This document shows positions 1 to 7,207 of a stretch of DNA of 11,821 bases, in pieces. Position 1 is the stretch's first letter. Each line of letters begins with the position of its first letter. The stretch is from Deltaproteobacteria bacterium (GTDB lineage: Bacteria; Desulfobacterota; Binatia; Binatales; Binataceae). The position numbers and the translations under genes were made by a program. The notes beneath the pieces are model-generated. The model worked only from the letters and a program-made list of their open reading frames with translations, was not told the origin of the DNA and searched no databases. The stretch lies in contig JAJZAG010000083.1 of NCBI GenBank assembly GCA_021799555.1, positions 1 to 11,821 of the forward strand, given 5' to 3'.

Positions 1-125
1 AGGCCGGCTGCTTCAGTGATAGAGTCAACCCCGGTCTCGGCAATACCATGCTCGCGGAACAGACGCGCAGCGGCGGCGACGATTTGCTCGCGATTACGGG
101 CGGCGGTTTCCTTTGATACGCGCAT
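1..125 (-). CDS. TetR/AcrR family transcriptional regulator, N-terminal fragment
   Basis: Only the first 41 codons are in the window; the gene runs off the left edge. The visible protein starts MRVSKETAARNREQIVAAAA and continues with RLFREHGIAETGVDSITEAAG. This is the classic start of a TetR N-terminal DNA-binding domain: helix 1 with the 'A.RLF.E.G' pattern, then the start of the helix-turn-helix. Such proteins are usually dimeric repressors that release DNA when a small ligand binds the C-terminal domain, which is not visible here. The ATG at 125 is the only reasonable start; a purine-rich AAGGAG lies about 14 bases upstream, somewhat far. The gene is divergent from the CoA-transferase at 386, and the shared intergenic region holds two inverted repeats, so it may control itself and that enzyme (inference). 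The ligand is unknown. Confidence 0.85.
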   Translation of the reverse strand, partial: MRVSKETAARNREQIVAAAARLFREHGIAETGVDSITEAAG

Positions 126-160
126 CGCCTGGCCATCCGCTCCTTGAGGTCCCTGCTCGT

Positions 161-171
161 TTGATAATCAA
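161..171. promoter_or_regulatory. Short perfect inverted repeat, candidate operator half of a tandem site
   Basis: TTGATAATCAA is a perfect palindrome with 5-bp arms around one central base. It lies in the divergent space between the TetR-type gene and the CoA-transferase gene, 10 bp from a longer inverted repeat. TTGATA also resembles a plus-strand -35 element, but no convincing -10 lies at the right distance. Its role as a regulator binding site is inferred from position and symmetry. Confidence 0.3.
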
Positions 172-180
172 CCTGCGCGT

Positions 181-200
181 TTCATTACGCTCGTAACGAA
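181..200. promoter_or_regulatory. 20-bp inverted repeat, candidate TetR-family operator
   Basis: TTCATTACGCTCGTAACGAA is an interrupted palindrome in which 9 of 10 base pairs match: arms TTC-n-TTACG and CGTAA-n-GAA, one mismatched pair (A/C), centre CT. The length and symmetry suit a TetR-family dimer site, and it sits 56 bp upstream of the TetR-type start and 186 bp upstream of the CoA-transferase start. Binding by the neighbouring regulator is inference. Confidence 0.45.
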
Positions 201-370
201 TATGACATCAATGGTGGGCGCCATCAATACCGGCAAGGCGCGTGACTCCCGCGCAACCGTCGAAGCGCTTTGCTATTCTGCCCCAGGATGCTGAAAATAG
301 GACCGGCTCGCCTCGTCGCGTGTGTTATAGCAATGATTTCAAGCTGCTTCATCGCAGTCGAAGTCGGTGC

Positions 371-377
371 AAAGGAG
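371..377 (+). promoter_or_regulatory. Ribosome binding site that fixes the CoA-transferase start
   Basis: AAAGGAG lies 8 bases before the ATG at 386. It supports that start over the upstream in-frame ATG at 242, which would add 48 residues with no resemblance to the family's N-terminus. Confidence 0.8.
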
Positions 378-385
378 ATCCGCAA

Positions 386-1594
386 ATGACCGGACCCCTC
401 GATAGCGTGCGGGTATTGGATTTCACCAGCATGGTCGCTGGACCGATGGCCACCATGATGCTTGCTGATCAGGGTGCCGAGGTTATCAAGCTCGAGCCGC
501 CCGGCGGAGAGCTGATGCGCCATCTGAGCTACGGCAGGGATGGGATGCCGGCGTCGTTTCTTTCGTGTAATCGCAACAAGCGCTCGATCGCGGTAGATCT
601 GAAATCGCCGCAGGGAGCGGAAATAGCGCGAAGGTTGATCGCCTCGTCGGCGGTTCTGGTACATAATTTCCGGCCCGGCGTTGCACACCGAATGGGATTC
701 GGCGAAGACGAAGTTCGTGCGATCCGCTCCGACATAATTTACGTTTCCATAACCGGGTTCGGCGAGACCGGCCCGTACGCAGGTCAACGCGCCTATGATC
801 CCGTAGTGCAGGCGCTTTCGGGTCTTGCCGAGATTCAGCGCGACCGGGACACGGCGCGTCCGCGAATGGTACGGACGATAATAGCGGATTACACGACCGC
901 TCTAACGACGGCGCAAGCGATAACGGCTGCGCTTTTCACCAGAGAGCGGACCCGGCAGGGACAGCATCTCAAAATTGCGATGCTGGATGCGATGATTGCT
1001 TGTCTCTGGCCCGAGGCGATGCCGAGTTTGACGTTTGTCGGGCAGGAGCAGGATCCTGCCGATGGCGAAGTGGGGCCGGACCTGGTTTTCGCGACCCAAG
1101 ACCGCTACATCACGGCCGGCGCTCTTTCCGATGACGAATGGGCGGGGATGTGCCGTGCGCTCGCGCGCGAAGACCTGATCGAGGATCCGCGCTTCAAGAC
1201 CGCTCGCGCGCGAACCAAAAACGCCGTCGCCCGCCGCGAGATAACATCCGCAGAACTCGGAAAGCGGCGAGCAGATGAGATCTTGCCGCGGCTGCGCGCC
1301 AACGATGTCCCTTCAGCGCCGGTGCTGAGTCGCATCGAACTCCTGAGCGAACCGCAGGTGCTCGAAAATCGAATATTGGAAGAGCACACCAGCGACGTGC
1401 TCGGGCGTATAAGACAGCCGCGCCCGGCCGCGATTTTCGAGCGGACGCCCGCAACAATCCGCCAGCTCGCGCCAATGCTTGGCGCGGACACCGAGTCGAT
1501 CCTCGGTGAAATTGGCTATAGTGCAGGAGAAATCGCGGACCTGGAGCGTCACGGAATAGTGGTTCGGCATCGTTCCAACCGACCATCCGAATGA
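386..1594 (+). CDS. CaiB/BaiF family (family III) CoA-transferase
   Basis: The protein has 402 residues, the usual size for family III CoA-transferases, which move CoA from an acyl-CoA donor to a free carboxylic acid through an aspartyl-CoA thioester. The N-terminus (LDSVRVLDFTSMVAGPMATM, residues 5-24) followed by LADQGAEVIKLEPP (26-39) is the diagnostic opening. NRNKRSIAVDLKSPQG (62-77) and VHNFRPGVAHRMGFG (92-106) follow in canonical order. The expected catalytic aspartate is Asp168 in IIADYTTALTTAQA, matching Asp169 of formyl-CoA transferase. The C-terminal part has the typical DPRF (267-270) and NDVPSAPVLS (306-315) motifs. The open frame extends upstream to 242, but the strong Shine-Dalgarno and the homology start both point to 386. 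The gene is divergent from a TetR-type regulator and precedes ogt by 94 bp. The substrate (carnitine, formate/oxalate, bile acid, succinate or other) cannot be read from sequence. Confidence 0.93.
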   Translation: MTGPLDSVRVLDFTSMVAGPMATMMLADQGAEVIKLEPPGGELMRHLSYGRDGMPASFLSCNRNKRSIAVDLKSPQGAEIARRLIASSAVLVHNFRPGVAHRMGFGEDEVRAIRSDIIYVSITGFGETGPYAGQRAYDPVVQALSGLAEIQRDRDTARPRMVRTIIADYTTALTTAQAITAALFTRERTRQGQHLKIAMLDAMIACLWPEAMPSLTFVGQEQDPADGEVGPDLVFATQDRYITAGALSDDEWAGMCRALAREDLIEDPRFKTARARTKNAVARREITSAELGKRRADEILPRLRANDVPSAPVLSRIELLSEPQVLENRILEEHTSDVLGRIRQPRPAAIFERTPATIRQLAPMLGADTESILGEIGYSAGEIADLERHGIVVRHRSNRPSE

Positions 1595-1688
1595 CTTTCC
1601 TTGAGACCCAACGGCTTGGTGCGAGCAAAAACGGCCGAATCTCACATCCACCCGAGATTGGGGTTTCCCATCATGCAGGATCAATCAT

Positions 1689-2234
1689 ATGGCGGTCGAG
1701 AAGCTTACACTGGACCGAATGCCCAGCCCATTAGGCGAGATTTTTATTGTCACGGATGACCGGGGCCGCGTTCGGGTAATCGAGTTCGGCGATGACGATG
1801 AGCGGATGACTCGCATGCTTCATAGGCATTGCGGCGTGAAAAATCCCACGATGGCCGAAGTCCACATAGCGTCGGCCACTCGACAGGCGCTTGAGCATTA
1901 CTTCGCCGGCAATCTGCATGCGATCGATGAGCTGCGCGTCGAGACCGCGGGCACCGAGTTTCAGCGCGCGGTGTGGTCTGCGCTGCGTGCGATTCCAGTC
2001 GGTGCGACGATCAGTTACGGCGAGTTGGCGCGGCGGATTGGCCGGCCGAATGCGGTCCGCGCGGTCGGCATGGCCAACGGTGCAAACCCGATCGCGATCG
2101 TCGTGCCTTGCCATCGCGTTGTCGGCGCGGACGGATCATTGACCGGCTACGGCGGCGGCCTGGAGCGCAAGCGATGGCTGCTGGCGCATGAGCGCGCTGA
2201 AATTGCGCGATTCCGCAAGCCCGAGGTCGCTTAG
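1689..2234 (+). CDS. ogt: Methylated-DNA--protein-cysteine S-methyltransferase (O6-alkylguanine repair)
   Basis: This is a 181-residue suicide DNA repair protein that takes the alkyl group from O6-alkylguanine onto its own cysteine. The active-site motif is IVVPCHRV with acceptor Cys141. The C-terminal domain is complete: EFQRAVWSALRAIPVG (90-105), ISYGELARRIGRP (108-120) with the nucleotide-flipping Tyr110, NAVRAVGMANGANP (121-134) with the likely arginine finger Arg124, and LTGYGGGLERKRWLLAHE (151-168). The N-terminal part (PSPLGEIFIVTDDRG, 12-26) is the usual Ogt/AGT lead domain; no Ada regulatory domain is fused. An AGGA sits 8 bases before the ATG. The gene follows the CoA-transferase by 94 bp and may be co-transcribed with it. 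Its stop codon overlaps that of the convergent methyltransferase gene. I see no clear promoter of its own. Confidence 0.95.
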   Translation: MAVEKLTLDRMPSPLGEIFIVTDDRGRVRVIEFGDDDERMTRMLHRHCGVKNPTMAEVHIASATRQALEHYFAGNLHAIDELRVETAGTEFQRAVWSALRAIPVGATISYGELARRIGRPNAVRAVGMANGANPIAIVVPCHRVVGADGSLTGYGGGLERKRWLLAHERAEIARFRKPEVA

Positions 2235-2914
2235 ACCAGACCGGGAATGAGTCGGAATCGCACCCGGGCGCAATATTCGCGGTATGCCGGATCCTCACAG
2301 AGGAGCCGCTCTTCGAGCGTGATGCGCCACGCGATGAAAGGCAGGGTCATTAGGACGCAAACGATATTGCGGGGGCTCGGGTAAGCGAGGGCAAAACCGA
2401 TGCTAAGCAGCATCCATCCCACGTAAACGGGGTGCCGCACATAGCGGAACGGTCCGCGCGATACGATTCCGCGATTTGCCGGCAGAAGCCCAAAGCTGCG
2501 TCCCATGTAGATACGCGCGAGCTGCGAGATTACGATGCCGGCGACTTCGAACGCGATCGCGATTACGCCGGACGGCGCTCCGTGGAGCGGCCCCATGCGA
2601 ATGAACGCCGGCATAATGAGCGCTCCGCCGGTGGCGGCGACGCTGCTCAAACTGACGCTCACCCGGGAAGCCGGTATGCGCACCAATGACAACAGCCCCA
2701 TCACGATCGCGCCGAATAGCCATATCTGGTTAGCCAGCCCGTCGCCGAAATGAACCGCATTCGGCATCAGCGCGGAAAAGAACAGGAGCGCCACGCCGAG
2801 GTTGCCGGCGGCGAGTCGCAAGCCTCGCAGCGTAATGACTGAGTGTTCCGGCCGCTCGTGCGGGGAGGTGGCAATATCAGCCGGCGCCGAAAACGACAGA
2901 ACTTGATTCGACAT
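2231..2914 (-). CDS. ICMT/PEMT-like integral membrane methyltransferase family protein
   Basis: The 227-residue protein has several hydrophobic segments (roughly 35-52, 61-79, 90-105, 115-135, 163-178, 182-196) and ends with the C-terminal signature of the isoprenylcysteine carboxyl methyltransferase / phospholipid methyltransferase superfamily. That signature is SRGPFRYVRHPVYVGW (152-167) followed by ITLEERLLCEDPAYREYC (198-215) and RFRLIPGL. The RHPxY and EE motifs form the SAM-binding region in this superfamily. Bacterial members are often of unknown substrate: lipids, small thiols and other targets have been proposed. The start was set at the ATG at 2914, 4 bp after the TadG-like stop. 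An upstream in-frame GTG at 2986 would overlap that gene by 68 bp and add residues without family character. There is no Shine-Dalgarno near 2914, so translation probably depends on reinitiation after the upstream gene. It is the last gene of the pilus operon by spacing; whether it acts on the pilus is unknown. Confidence 0.82.
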   Translation of the reverse strand: MSNQVLSFSAPADIATSPHERPEHSVITLRGLRLAAGNLGVALLFFSALMPNAVHFGDGLANQIWLFGAIVMGLLSLVRIPASRVSVSLSSVAATGGALIMPAFIRMGPLHGAPSGVIAIAFEVAGIVISQLARIYMGRSFGLLPANRGIVSRGPFRYVRHPVYVGWMLLSIGFALAYPSPRNIVCVLMTLPFIAWRITLEERLLCEDPAYREYCARVRFRLIPGLV

Positions 2915-2918
2915 ATGA

Positions 2919-3941
2919 TTACTGAATAAGGACCGGTGCGTAAGCGCCGCTATCGGGTCCGGTTGGGCTCGGCGTTCCACCGGCACTGGTCACGCCCTGC
3001 ATGAATTCCACGGTCACCGTATTTCCGGATGCACTTAGGATCCAGGCCACCGCGAATCCAAGCACGGGCGCGGTCGAACGGCCTGTGTAAAGACTCGTAT
3101 CTACGAGCGGCACAAGGATTTCGTAAGGATTACTGGGATCGTAAGTGGAAGAGGTGGAGCATCCTGGGAATGCTGATGAACAATTGGGGCAGGTACTAAG
3201 GCGGTCGTTTATTCCTGTTGCGGTCAGAACCGGATTGCCGGGCTTCGAGAGCGCCACTCCGTCTCCCACCGCCGTGTAGGTCGGACAGCCGACCGTCAGA
3301 GCCTGAACGTACCCCGAAGCTCCCGGATTGTCCGCTGGACATGATAGGGCGCCCCAGTCACCGGGGCCGGCCTGGCTTGAATTGAGAGTGACAGTGACCG
3401 GGGGGTTGTTATCTACACAACTGTAGCAGCCGGTGCCGTCGGGATTCGGCTTACAGGACGGATTGTCGTAGCATTGGCGGATGCTGCCCTTGCACGGCAT
3501 CGCGATAGGCAGCCATCCCTGCGCGCCATTAAGCGGTTGAACGCCAGCGGTGCCAGTCACGGTGACCGGCGCTGAAGTGAGTCCCAGAACGCGCGCGAAA
3601 TAGTAAGGAACGGTTCGCTGCACTGAGACAGTAAGTGAAGTGTCCGGCTGATTGTTATAACCGAGCGAGCCGACCGAGTTCTGTACAATCTGGTCGCCGG
3701 CAATACCGTTGGTCTGAACCCAGGTTGCGGCGGTTGAGGTGGCGCTCGTAGGGTTGTTGGGAAGAAAATTGGCTCCGGCCAAAGCGGCCGCGTCAACCTC
3801 CTTTCGCAGCTGCGCCCAGTTGAAATAGAACACCGCGACATCGGTTGCGAGCGCCAGGGTGCCGAGCAGTACAACAATCCCGATCGCAACGAACACCAGC
3901 ACCTGGCCTGGGCTTGTGTTATGGCGTCTATTTGTATTCAT
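2919..3941 (-). CDS. TadG-like (TadE/G family) pilus assembly protein with cysteine-rich region
   Basis: The protein has 340 residues. After a short basic tail it has one hydrophobic segment (GQVLVFVAIGIVVLLGTLAL, 12-31), then DVAVFYFNWAQLRKEVDAAALAGA (34-57). This is the TadE/TadG-type N-terminus that anchors minor pilins or pilus-associated proteins in the inner membrane with the rest in the periplasm. Later stretches, GPGDWGAL (192-199), VGDGVALSKPGNP (225-237) with GINDRL (243-248), and YEILVPLVD (273-281) with GFAVAWIL (295-302), fit the C-terminal part I associate with TadG-like proteins; this is from memory, not a search. What is unusual is ten cysteines, all between residues 150 and 261 (150, 157, 163, 172, 175, 201, 219, 251, 254, 261), including CYSC and CPNC. 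Disulfides or metal binding are possible. It follows TadC by 23 bp. Its only Shine-Dalgarno-like GAGG abuts the ATG, so initiation may be coupled. Confidence 0.8.
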   Translation of the reverse strand: MNTNRRHNTSPGQVLVFVAIGIVVLLGTLALATDVAVFYFNWAQLRKEVDAAALAGANFLPNNPTSATSTAATWVQTNGIAGDQIVQNSVGSLGYNNQPDTSLTVSVQRTVPYYFARVLGLTSAPVTVTGTAGVQPLNGAQGWLPIAMPCKGSIRQCYDNPSCKPNPDGTGCYSCVDNNPPVTVTLNSSQAGPGDWGALSCPADNPGASGYVQALTVGCPTYTAVGDGVALSKPGNPVLTATGINDRLSTCPNCSSAFPGCSTSSTYDPSNPYEILVPLVDTSLYTGRSTAPVLGFAVAWILSASGNTVTVEFMQGVTSAGGTPSPTGPDSGAYAPVLIQ

Positions 3942-3964
3942 CCTCGTTCATCCGTTAAGCTATT

Positions 3965-4891
3965 TCAGTGGCCGAGAACCCTGAATACCTGAATCAAGGC
4001 AGGACCAGCACTGAGCATGATCATCGCGGGAAGAACCAGAAGCCCGAGGGGAAAGATCATCTTTATGGTCATTTTATGCGCGGCCTCCTCGGCGCGGAGG
4101 CGACGACGCTCGCGCAGTGCGTCTGAACTGGCGCGCAATGCGGGTCCGATCCGTGAGCCTAATTGTTCGCTTTGAATGAGAGTCGCTGCCAGTGGCTTCA
4201 TATCGTCGACATCCGTACGAAGAGCGAGTGCACGTAAAGCCTCGCCCATCGTCGCTCCGGCCGACATATCCGAGGCGACCAGAGAAAACTCCCTGCCGAT
4301 CTCCTGCTTCTGACGTTCGGCTTCTTCGCCAACCACTTTGATCGCTTCGGTGAGACCCAGCCCAGCCTCGACTGATACCACCAGCAGATCCAGCGCATCA
4401 GCGAGTTGTTCGGAGATTGCGAGCTTGCGCATGCGGGCCTTGTATCTAATCCAATAGGTGGGACATAGGAACCCGATGGCGCCGCCAAGCATCGCGAAGA
4501 TTATCGGACTGCCAGTAGCCGGCAGAGCGACGGTTTGCACGAAAAATCCGATAACCGCTCCGATAATAGCTAGTAGGATAGTCAGAGAATGAACCCTGTA
4601 GAAAGCCTGGCTTCCAACGTAGCCTGCCTGGACCAGAGCCTGATTGAGCTTGATCGCGCGCTTTGTCTTTAGTCCAGGCTTGGGCAATTTGCTGATAATC
4701 CGTTGGTACACGGCCGCAAGAATCTCACGCGCGCGACCGCTGTGCGATTGCGCGGGAGCCGTGGATTGGCTCGTCAAGCTGGCGAAGCGCTCGGCGATCG
4801 CGTGCTCCGGACCGCTGAGCACGGCATAAAGCGCGGCGGCGGAAGCGTACAACAACAGGAAGAAGCACAAGCTCGCGACGAATGCAGTCAT
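3965..4891 (-). CDS. tadC: TadC, type II secretion system F-type platform protein
   Basis: This 308-residue inner-membrane protein belongs to the GspF/T2SSF family and, with TadB, is expected to form the platform on which the CpaF ATPase acts. There is an N-terminal membrane segment (about 3-25), a pair of segments at about 101-122 and 127-146, and a C-terminal one at about 277-303. The F-domain runs from about 160 to 290: ISEQLADALDLLVVSVEAGL (159-178), TEAIKVVGEE (181-190), SEQLGSRIGPALRASSDALR (241-260) and RAEEAAHKMTIKMIFPLGLL (266-285). This order is typical of TadC. The start ATG is 1 bp after the TadB stop (TGAGATG), and a GAGG lies 7 bases before it inside tadB, so translation is coupled. 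The GspF-type fold is clear; assignment as TadC rather than TadB comes from the gene order and the 'HKMTIKMIFPL' C-terminal signature. Confidence 0.92.
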   Translation of the reverse strand: MTAFVASLCFFLLLYASAAALYAVLSGPEHAIAERFASLTSQSTAPAQSHSGRAREILAAVYQRIISKLPKPGLKTKRAIKLNQALVQAGYVGSQAFYRVHSLTILLAIIGAVIGFFVQTVALPATGSPIIFAMLGGAIGFLCPTYWIRYKARMRKLAISEQLADALDLLVVSVEAGLGLTEAIKVVGEEAERQKQEIGREFSLVASDMSAGATMGEALRALALRTDVDDMKPLAATLIQSEQLGSRIGPALRASSDALRERRRLRAEEAAHKMTIKMIFPLGLLVLPAMIMLSAGPALIQVFRVLGH

Positions 4892-4892
4892 C

Positions 4893-5840
4893 TCAGTACC
4901 TCAGCTTCATGAGCTGGCGGACAATAAAGAAGGCGGAAAGATCGCACGCAATCGCGATCTTCAGAAGCATCAATCCGGCTGGATCGTGAAACAGCATCTT
5001 AGTATAGCTTGGCTCGCTGATGCCGAAGATCGTGAGCACGATCACCGGCAGCAGTGCGACAACGAAGCCGCCCATCCGAAGTTGAGCCGAGAATGTCCTG
5101 ACCTGCTGGCGCAACCTCTCTCGCGCGCGGACCAGCGCGGCCAGCCTTCCGATAATCGGGGCAAGGCTGGTGCCGACGTCGCTCTGGATACGCACTGCAA
5201 CGACCAGCAGCCGGAAATCAGATTGTGGAATCCGCTCCGAAAGGTCTCCGAGTGCTTTGGCCAGCGGGACGCCGATCCGCGTTTGCTCGAGCACGATCCG
5301 AAACTCGGTGCCAAGCGGAGCTTCGAATTCGCCCACCAGCACCTGCATCGCGCGCTGCAACATGTGGCCCGCTTCGAGCGAGGCCTTGATTACGTCGAGG
5401 GCAAGCGGGAGCTGTGTGGTGAATGCCTCGAGACGCCGTCGCCTTCGAAACCGCAAGTACATGAATGGCGCCAAACCGGCGGCTGCTGCCGCGAGTGCCG
5501 CGTACGCCGGATCGTTGAAGACGTACATCGCCAAGCTTGCTCCTGCGGTCATGAAGATCGCGCTCCAAAGCAGGAACTGGATAACTCCCATATAGATTCC
5601 CGCCTGAAGAAGGTTCTCTTCGAGCTTCCGCACGATCCACAACCCGCTCGCCCAGTGTGAGGCTGACAGCATCAGGGCGCGCCTGCGGATAATCGGGTCG
5701 TCGAGCCGCGGGTCGGCCGCCGGGCGCAGTCTGCGCTCGCGCACGCTGCGTTCAGCGGCGGCTTCGCGCAAGAGCGACAGGGCAACCACCAACGTGACGA
5801 ATACCAAGGCAAAGACCGCGAGGGAGAATACTATGTCCAT
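4893..5840 (-). CDS. tadB: TadB, type II secretion system F-type platform protein
   Basis: The protein has 315 residues from the ATG at 5840. It has an N-terminal membrane segment (2-22), a basic cytoplasmic stretch, a hydrophobic pair (about 86-108 and 112-129), then the T2SSF domain. The domain shows FTTQLPLALDVIKASLEAGH (140-159), TRIGVPLAKALGDLSERIP (187-205), DFRLLVVAVRIQSDVGTSLA (208-227) and RERLRQQVRTFSAQLRMGG (240-258), with two more membrane segments at about 259-275 and 289-307. It should form the inner-membrane platform with TadC and transmit the CpaF ATPase stroke. Two starts are possible: a GTG at 5846 that overlaps the cpaF stop by 4 bp, and the ATG at 5840. I prefer 5840 because a GAGG at 5848-5851 is 7 bases from it but only 1 base from the GTG. 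Confidence 0.92.
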   Translation of the reverse strand: MDIVFSLAVFALVFVTLVVALSLLREAAAERSVRERRLRPAADPRLDDPIIRRRALMLSASHWASGLWIVRKLEENLLQAGIYMGVIQFLLWSAIFMTAGASLAMYVFNDPAYAALAAAAAGLAPFMYLRFRRRRRLEAFTTQLPLALDVIKASLEAGHMLQRAMQVLVGEFEAPLGTEFRIVLEQTRIGVPLAKALGDLSERIPQSDFRLLVVAVRIQSDVGTSLAPIIGRLAALVRARERLRQQVRTFSAQLRMGGFVVALLPVIVLTIFGISEPSYTKMLFHDPAGLMLLKIAIACDLSAFFIVRQLMKLRY

Positions 5841-5842
5841 GA

Positions 5843-7207
5843 TCACGCCTCGCCGGTACGGGAGAACTCGCGGTCCATCCGATAGCCAACGCCTTCCAGC
5901 CGGTTGAGATAAACCGACCGGATTCCCGTCGAGCGCATGTTTCCGAGAACTTTACCGTTGACGCCGGTGCCGGTGCGGACGAATTCCCACAGATCCTGCA
6001 TCATGACCACGTCGCCTTCCATCCCTGTAATCTCGGAGACCTTCAGCAGCTTGCGGGTTCCGTCCGACATACGGCTGACATGCACGACGACATTAAGCGC
6101 CGACGAGATCTGTTGGCGCATCGCACGCTCCGGCATCGCCTGCCCCCACAGCATCATCATCATTTCGAGGCGGCTCAGGCTGTCGCGCGGATTGTTCGCG
6201 TGCAGCGTGGTTAGCGATCCATCATGTCCGGTGGACATCGCCTGGAGCATGTCGTACACCTCGGCGCCTCGGGCCTCGCCGACGATGATTCGATCCGGCC
6301 GCATCCGCAGAGAGTTGCGTACAAGGTCACGCTGCGTCACCTCGCCGTGGCCCTCGATGTTAGGCGGACGCGTCTCGAGCCTGACGACGTGGGGCTGTTG
6401 AAGCAGGAGCTCTGCGGAATCCTCGATCGTGACAATTCGCTCGGATTCAGGAATGAACGAGGACATGCAGTTGAGCAGGGTGGTTTTGCCGGAGCCGGTG
6501 CCCCCGACAATCATGATATTGAGTCGCGCGCGTACCAGCGCGTCGAGGAATTCCACCGCGCTCTGATTCAACGTGCCGCGATTCACTAATTCATCGATAC
6601 TGAGTCGGCGGTTTCCGAACCTGCGAATCGATAGTGCGGGGCCGTCGAGCGCGAGCGGCGGAATTATCGCGTTGATTCGCGAACCGTCCGGCAGCCGCGC
6701 ATCGACCATCGGCGATGCTTCGTCGATATGCCGCCTCACTCGCGAGACCACCCGATCGATAATCAGCATCAGATGCTGTTCGTCTTGGAACGTGACGCTG
6801 GTGGCTTGAAGCTTGCCCTCGCGTTCGATGTAAACGTGATTGGGGCCGTTGACCAGAATGTCGGTAATGGAATCGTCCCAGAGCAGCGGCTCAAGGGGGC
6901 CGAGTCCGAGCAGTTCATTCGAGATCTCGATGACCAGGCGTTCGCGGTCGCCTTCGGTGATGAGCGTCGATTCCTCATCGAAGGTTTCATTGATCGCGGC
7001 TGCGACCTTTTGCCGAGCGACATCGGTGTCGAGGTTTTCGAGCCGCGTAACGTCAAGAGTCTCGAACAGCCGGTTGTGAACCTTGACCTTGAACTGCTGA
7101 TAGGTGTCGGCGAGCCCGCCTTTGGCGCGCCGTGGCGCCTGCACTGCGAGCGAGTGTGCGCGCTGGATACCGTTGGAGCCCTGCGAGAGCCGTTCAGTGA
7201 GCTTCAT
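5843..7207 (-). CDS. cpaF: CpaF/TadA family secretion ATPase
   Basis: This 454-residue cytoplasmic hexameric ATPase (PilT/VirB11 superfamily) powers Flp/Tad pilus assembly. The N-terminal domain has the family pattern NELLGLGPLEPLL (97-109), ITDILVNGPNHVYIEREGKL (114-133) and PMVDARLPDGSRINAIIPPL (166-185). The catalytic domain is intact: Walker A GGTGSGKTTLLN (235-246), Asp box TIEDSAELLL (260-269), Walker B DRIIVGEARG (305-314) with catalytic Glu311, and His box TGHDGSLTTLHAN (326-338). Length and domain order match CpaF. The start ATG overlaps the end of tadZ by 14 bp and has an AGGAG at 7214-7218, 6 bases upstream, inside tadZ. The family can both extend and retract Tad pili in Caulobacter (established); no separate retraction ATPase is visible here. 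Confidence 0.97.
   Translation of the reverse strand: MKLTERLSQGSNGIQRAHSLAVQAPRRAKGGLADTYQQFKVKVHNRLFETLDVTRLENLDTDVARQKVAAAINETFDEESTLITEGDRERLVIEISNELLGLGPLEPLLWDDSITDILVNGPNHVYIEREGKLQATSVTFQDEQHLMLIIDRVVSRVRRHIDEASPMVDARLPDGSRINAIIPPLALDGPALSIRRFGNRRLSIDELVNRGTLNQSAVEFLDALVRARLNIMIVGGTGSGKTTLLNCMSSFIPESERIVTIEDSAELLLQQPHVVRLETRPPNIEGHGEVTQRDLVRNSLRMRPDRIIVGEARGAEVYDMLQAMSTGHDGSLTTLHANNPRDSLSRLEMMMMLWGQAMPERAMRQQISSALNVVVHVSRMSDGTRKLLKVSEITGMEGDVVMMQDLWEFVRTGTGVNGKVLGNMRSTGIRSVYLNRLEGVGYRMDREFSRTGEA

Noticed and set aside
242..385. Upstream extension of the CoA-transferase frame from an ATG at 242 (48 extra residues).
   Set aside because: The strong ribosome binding site and family N-terminus both fall at 386; the extension has no family character and would cover the regulatory region.
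1656..1672. Possible small hairpin (GATTGGG... CCCATC) just before the ogt ribosome binding site.
   Set aside because: The stem is short with a bulged base and has no T-run; it is not better than chance.
2915..2986. GTG start at 2986 for the ICMT-like gene.
   Set aside because: It needs a 68-bp overlap with the TadG-like gene and has no ribosome binding site; the added residues look random.
4986..5660. 224-codon plus-strand open frame opposite tadB.
   Set aside because: Tadb is well supported on the other strand; this frame has no motifs or ribosome binding site I can defend.
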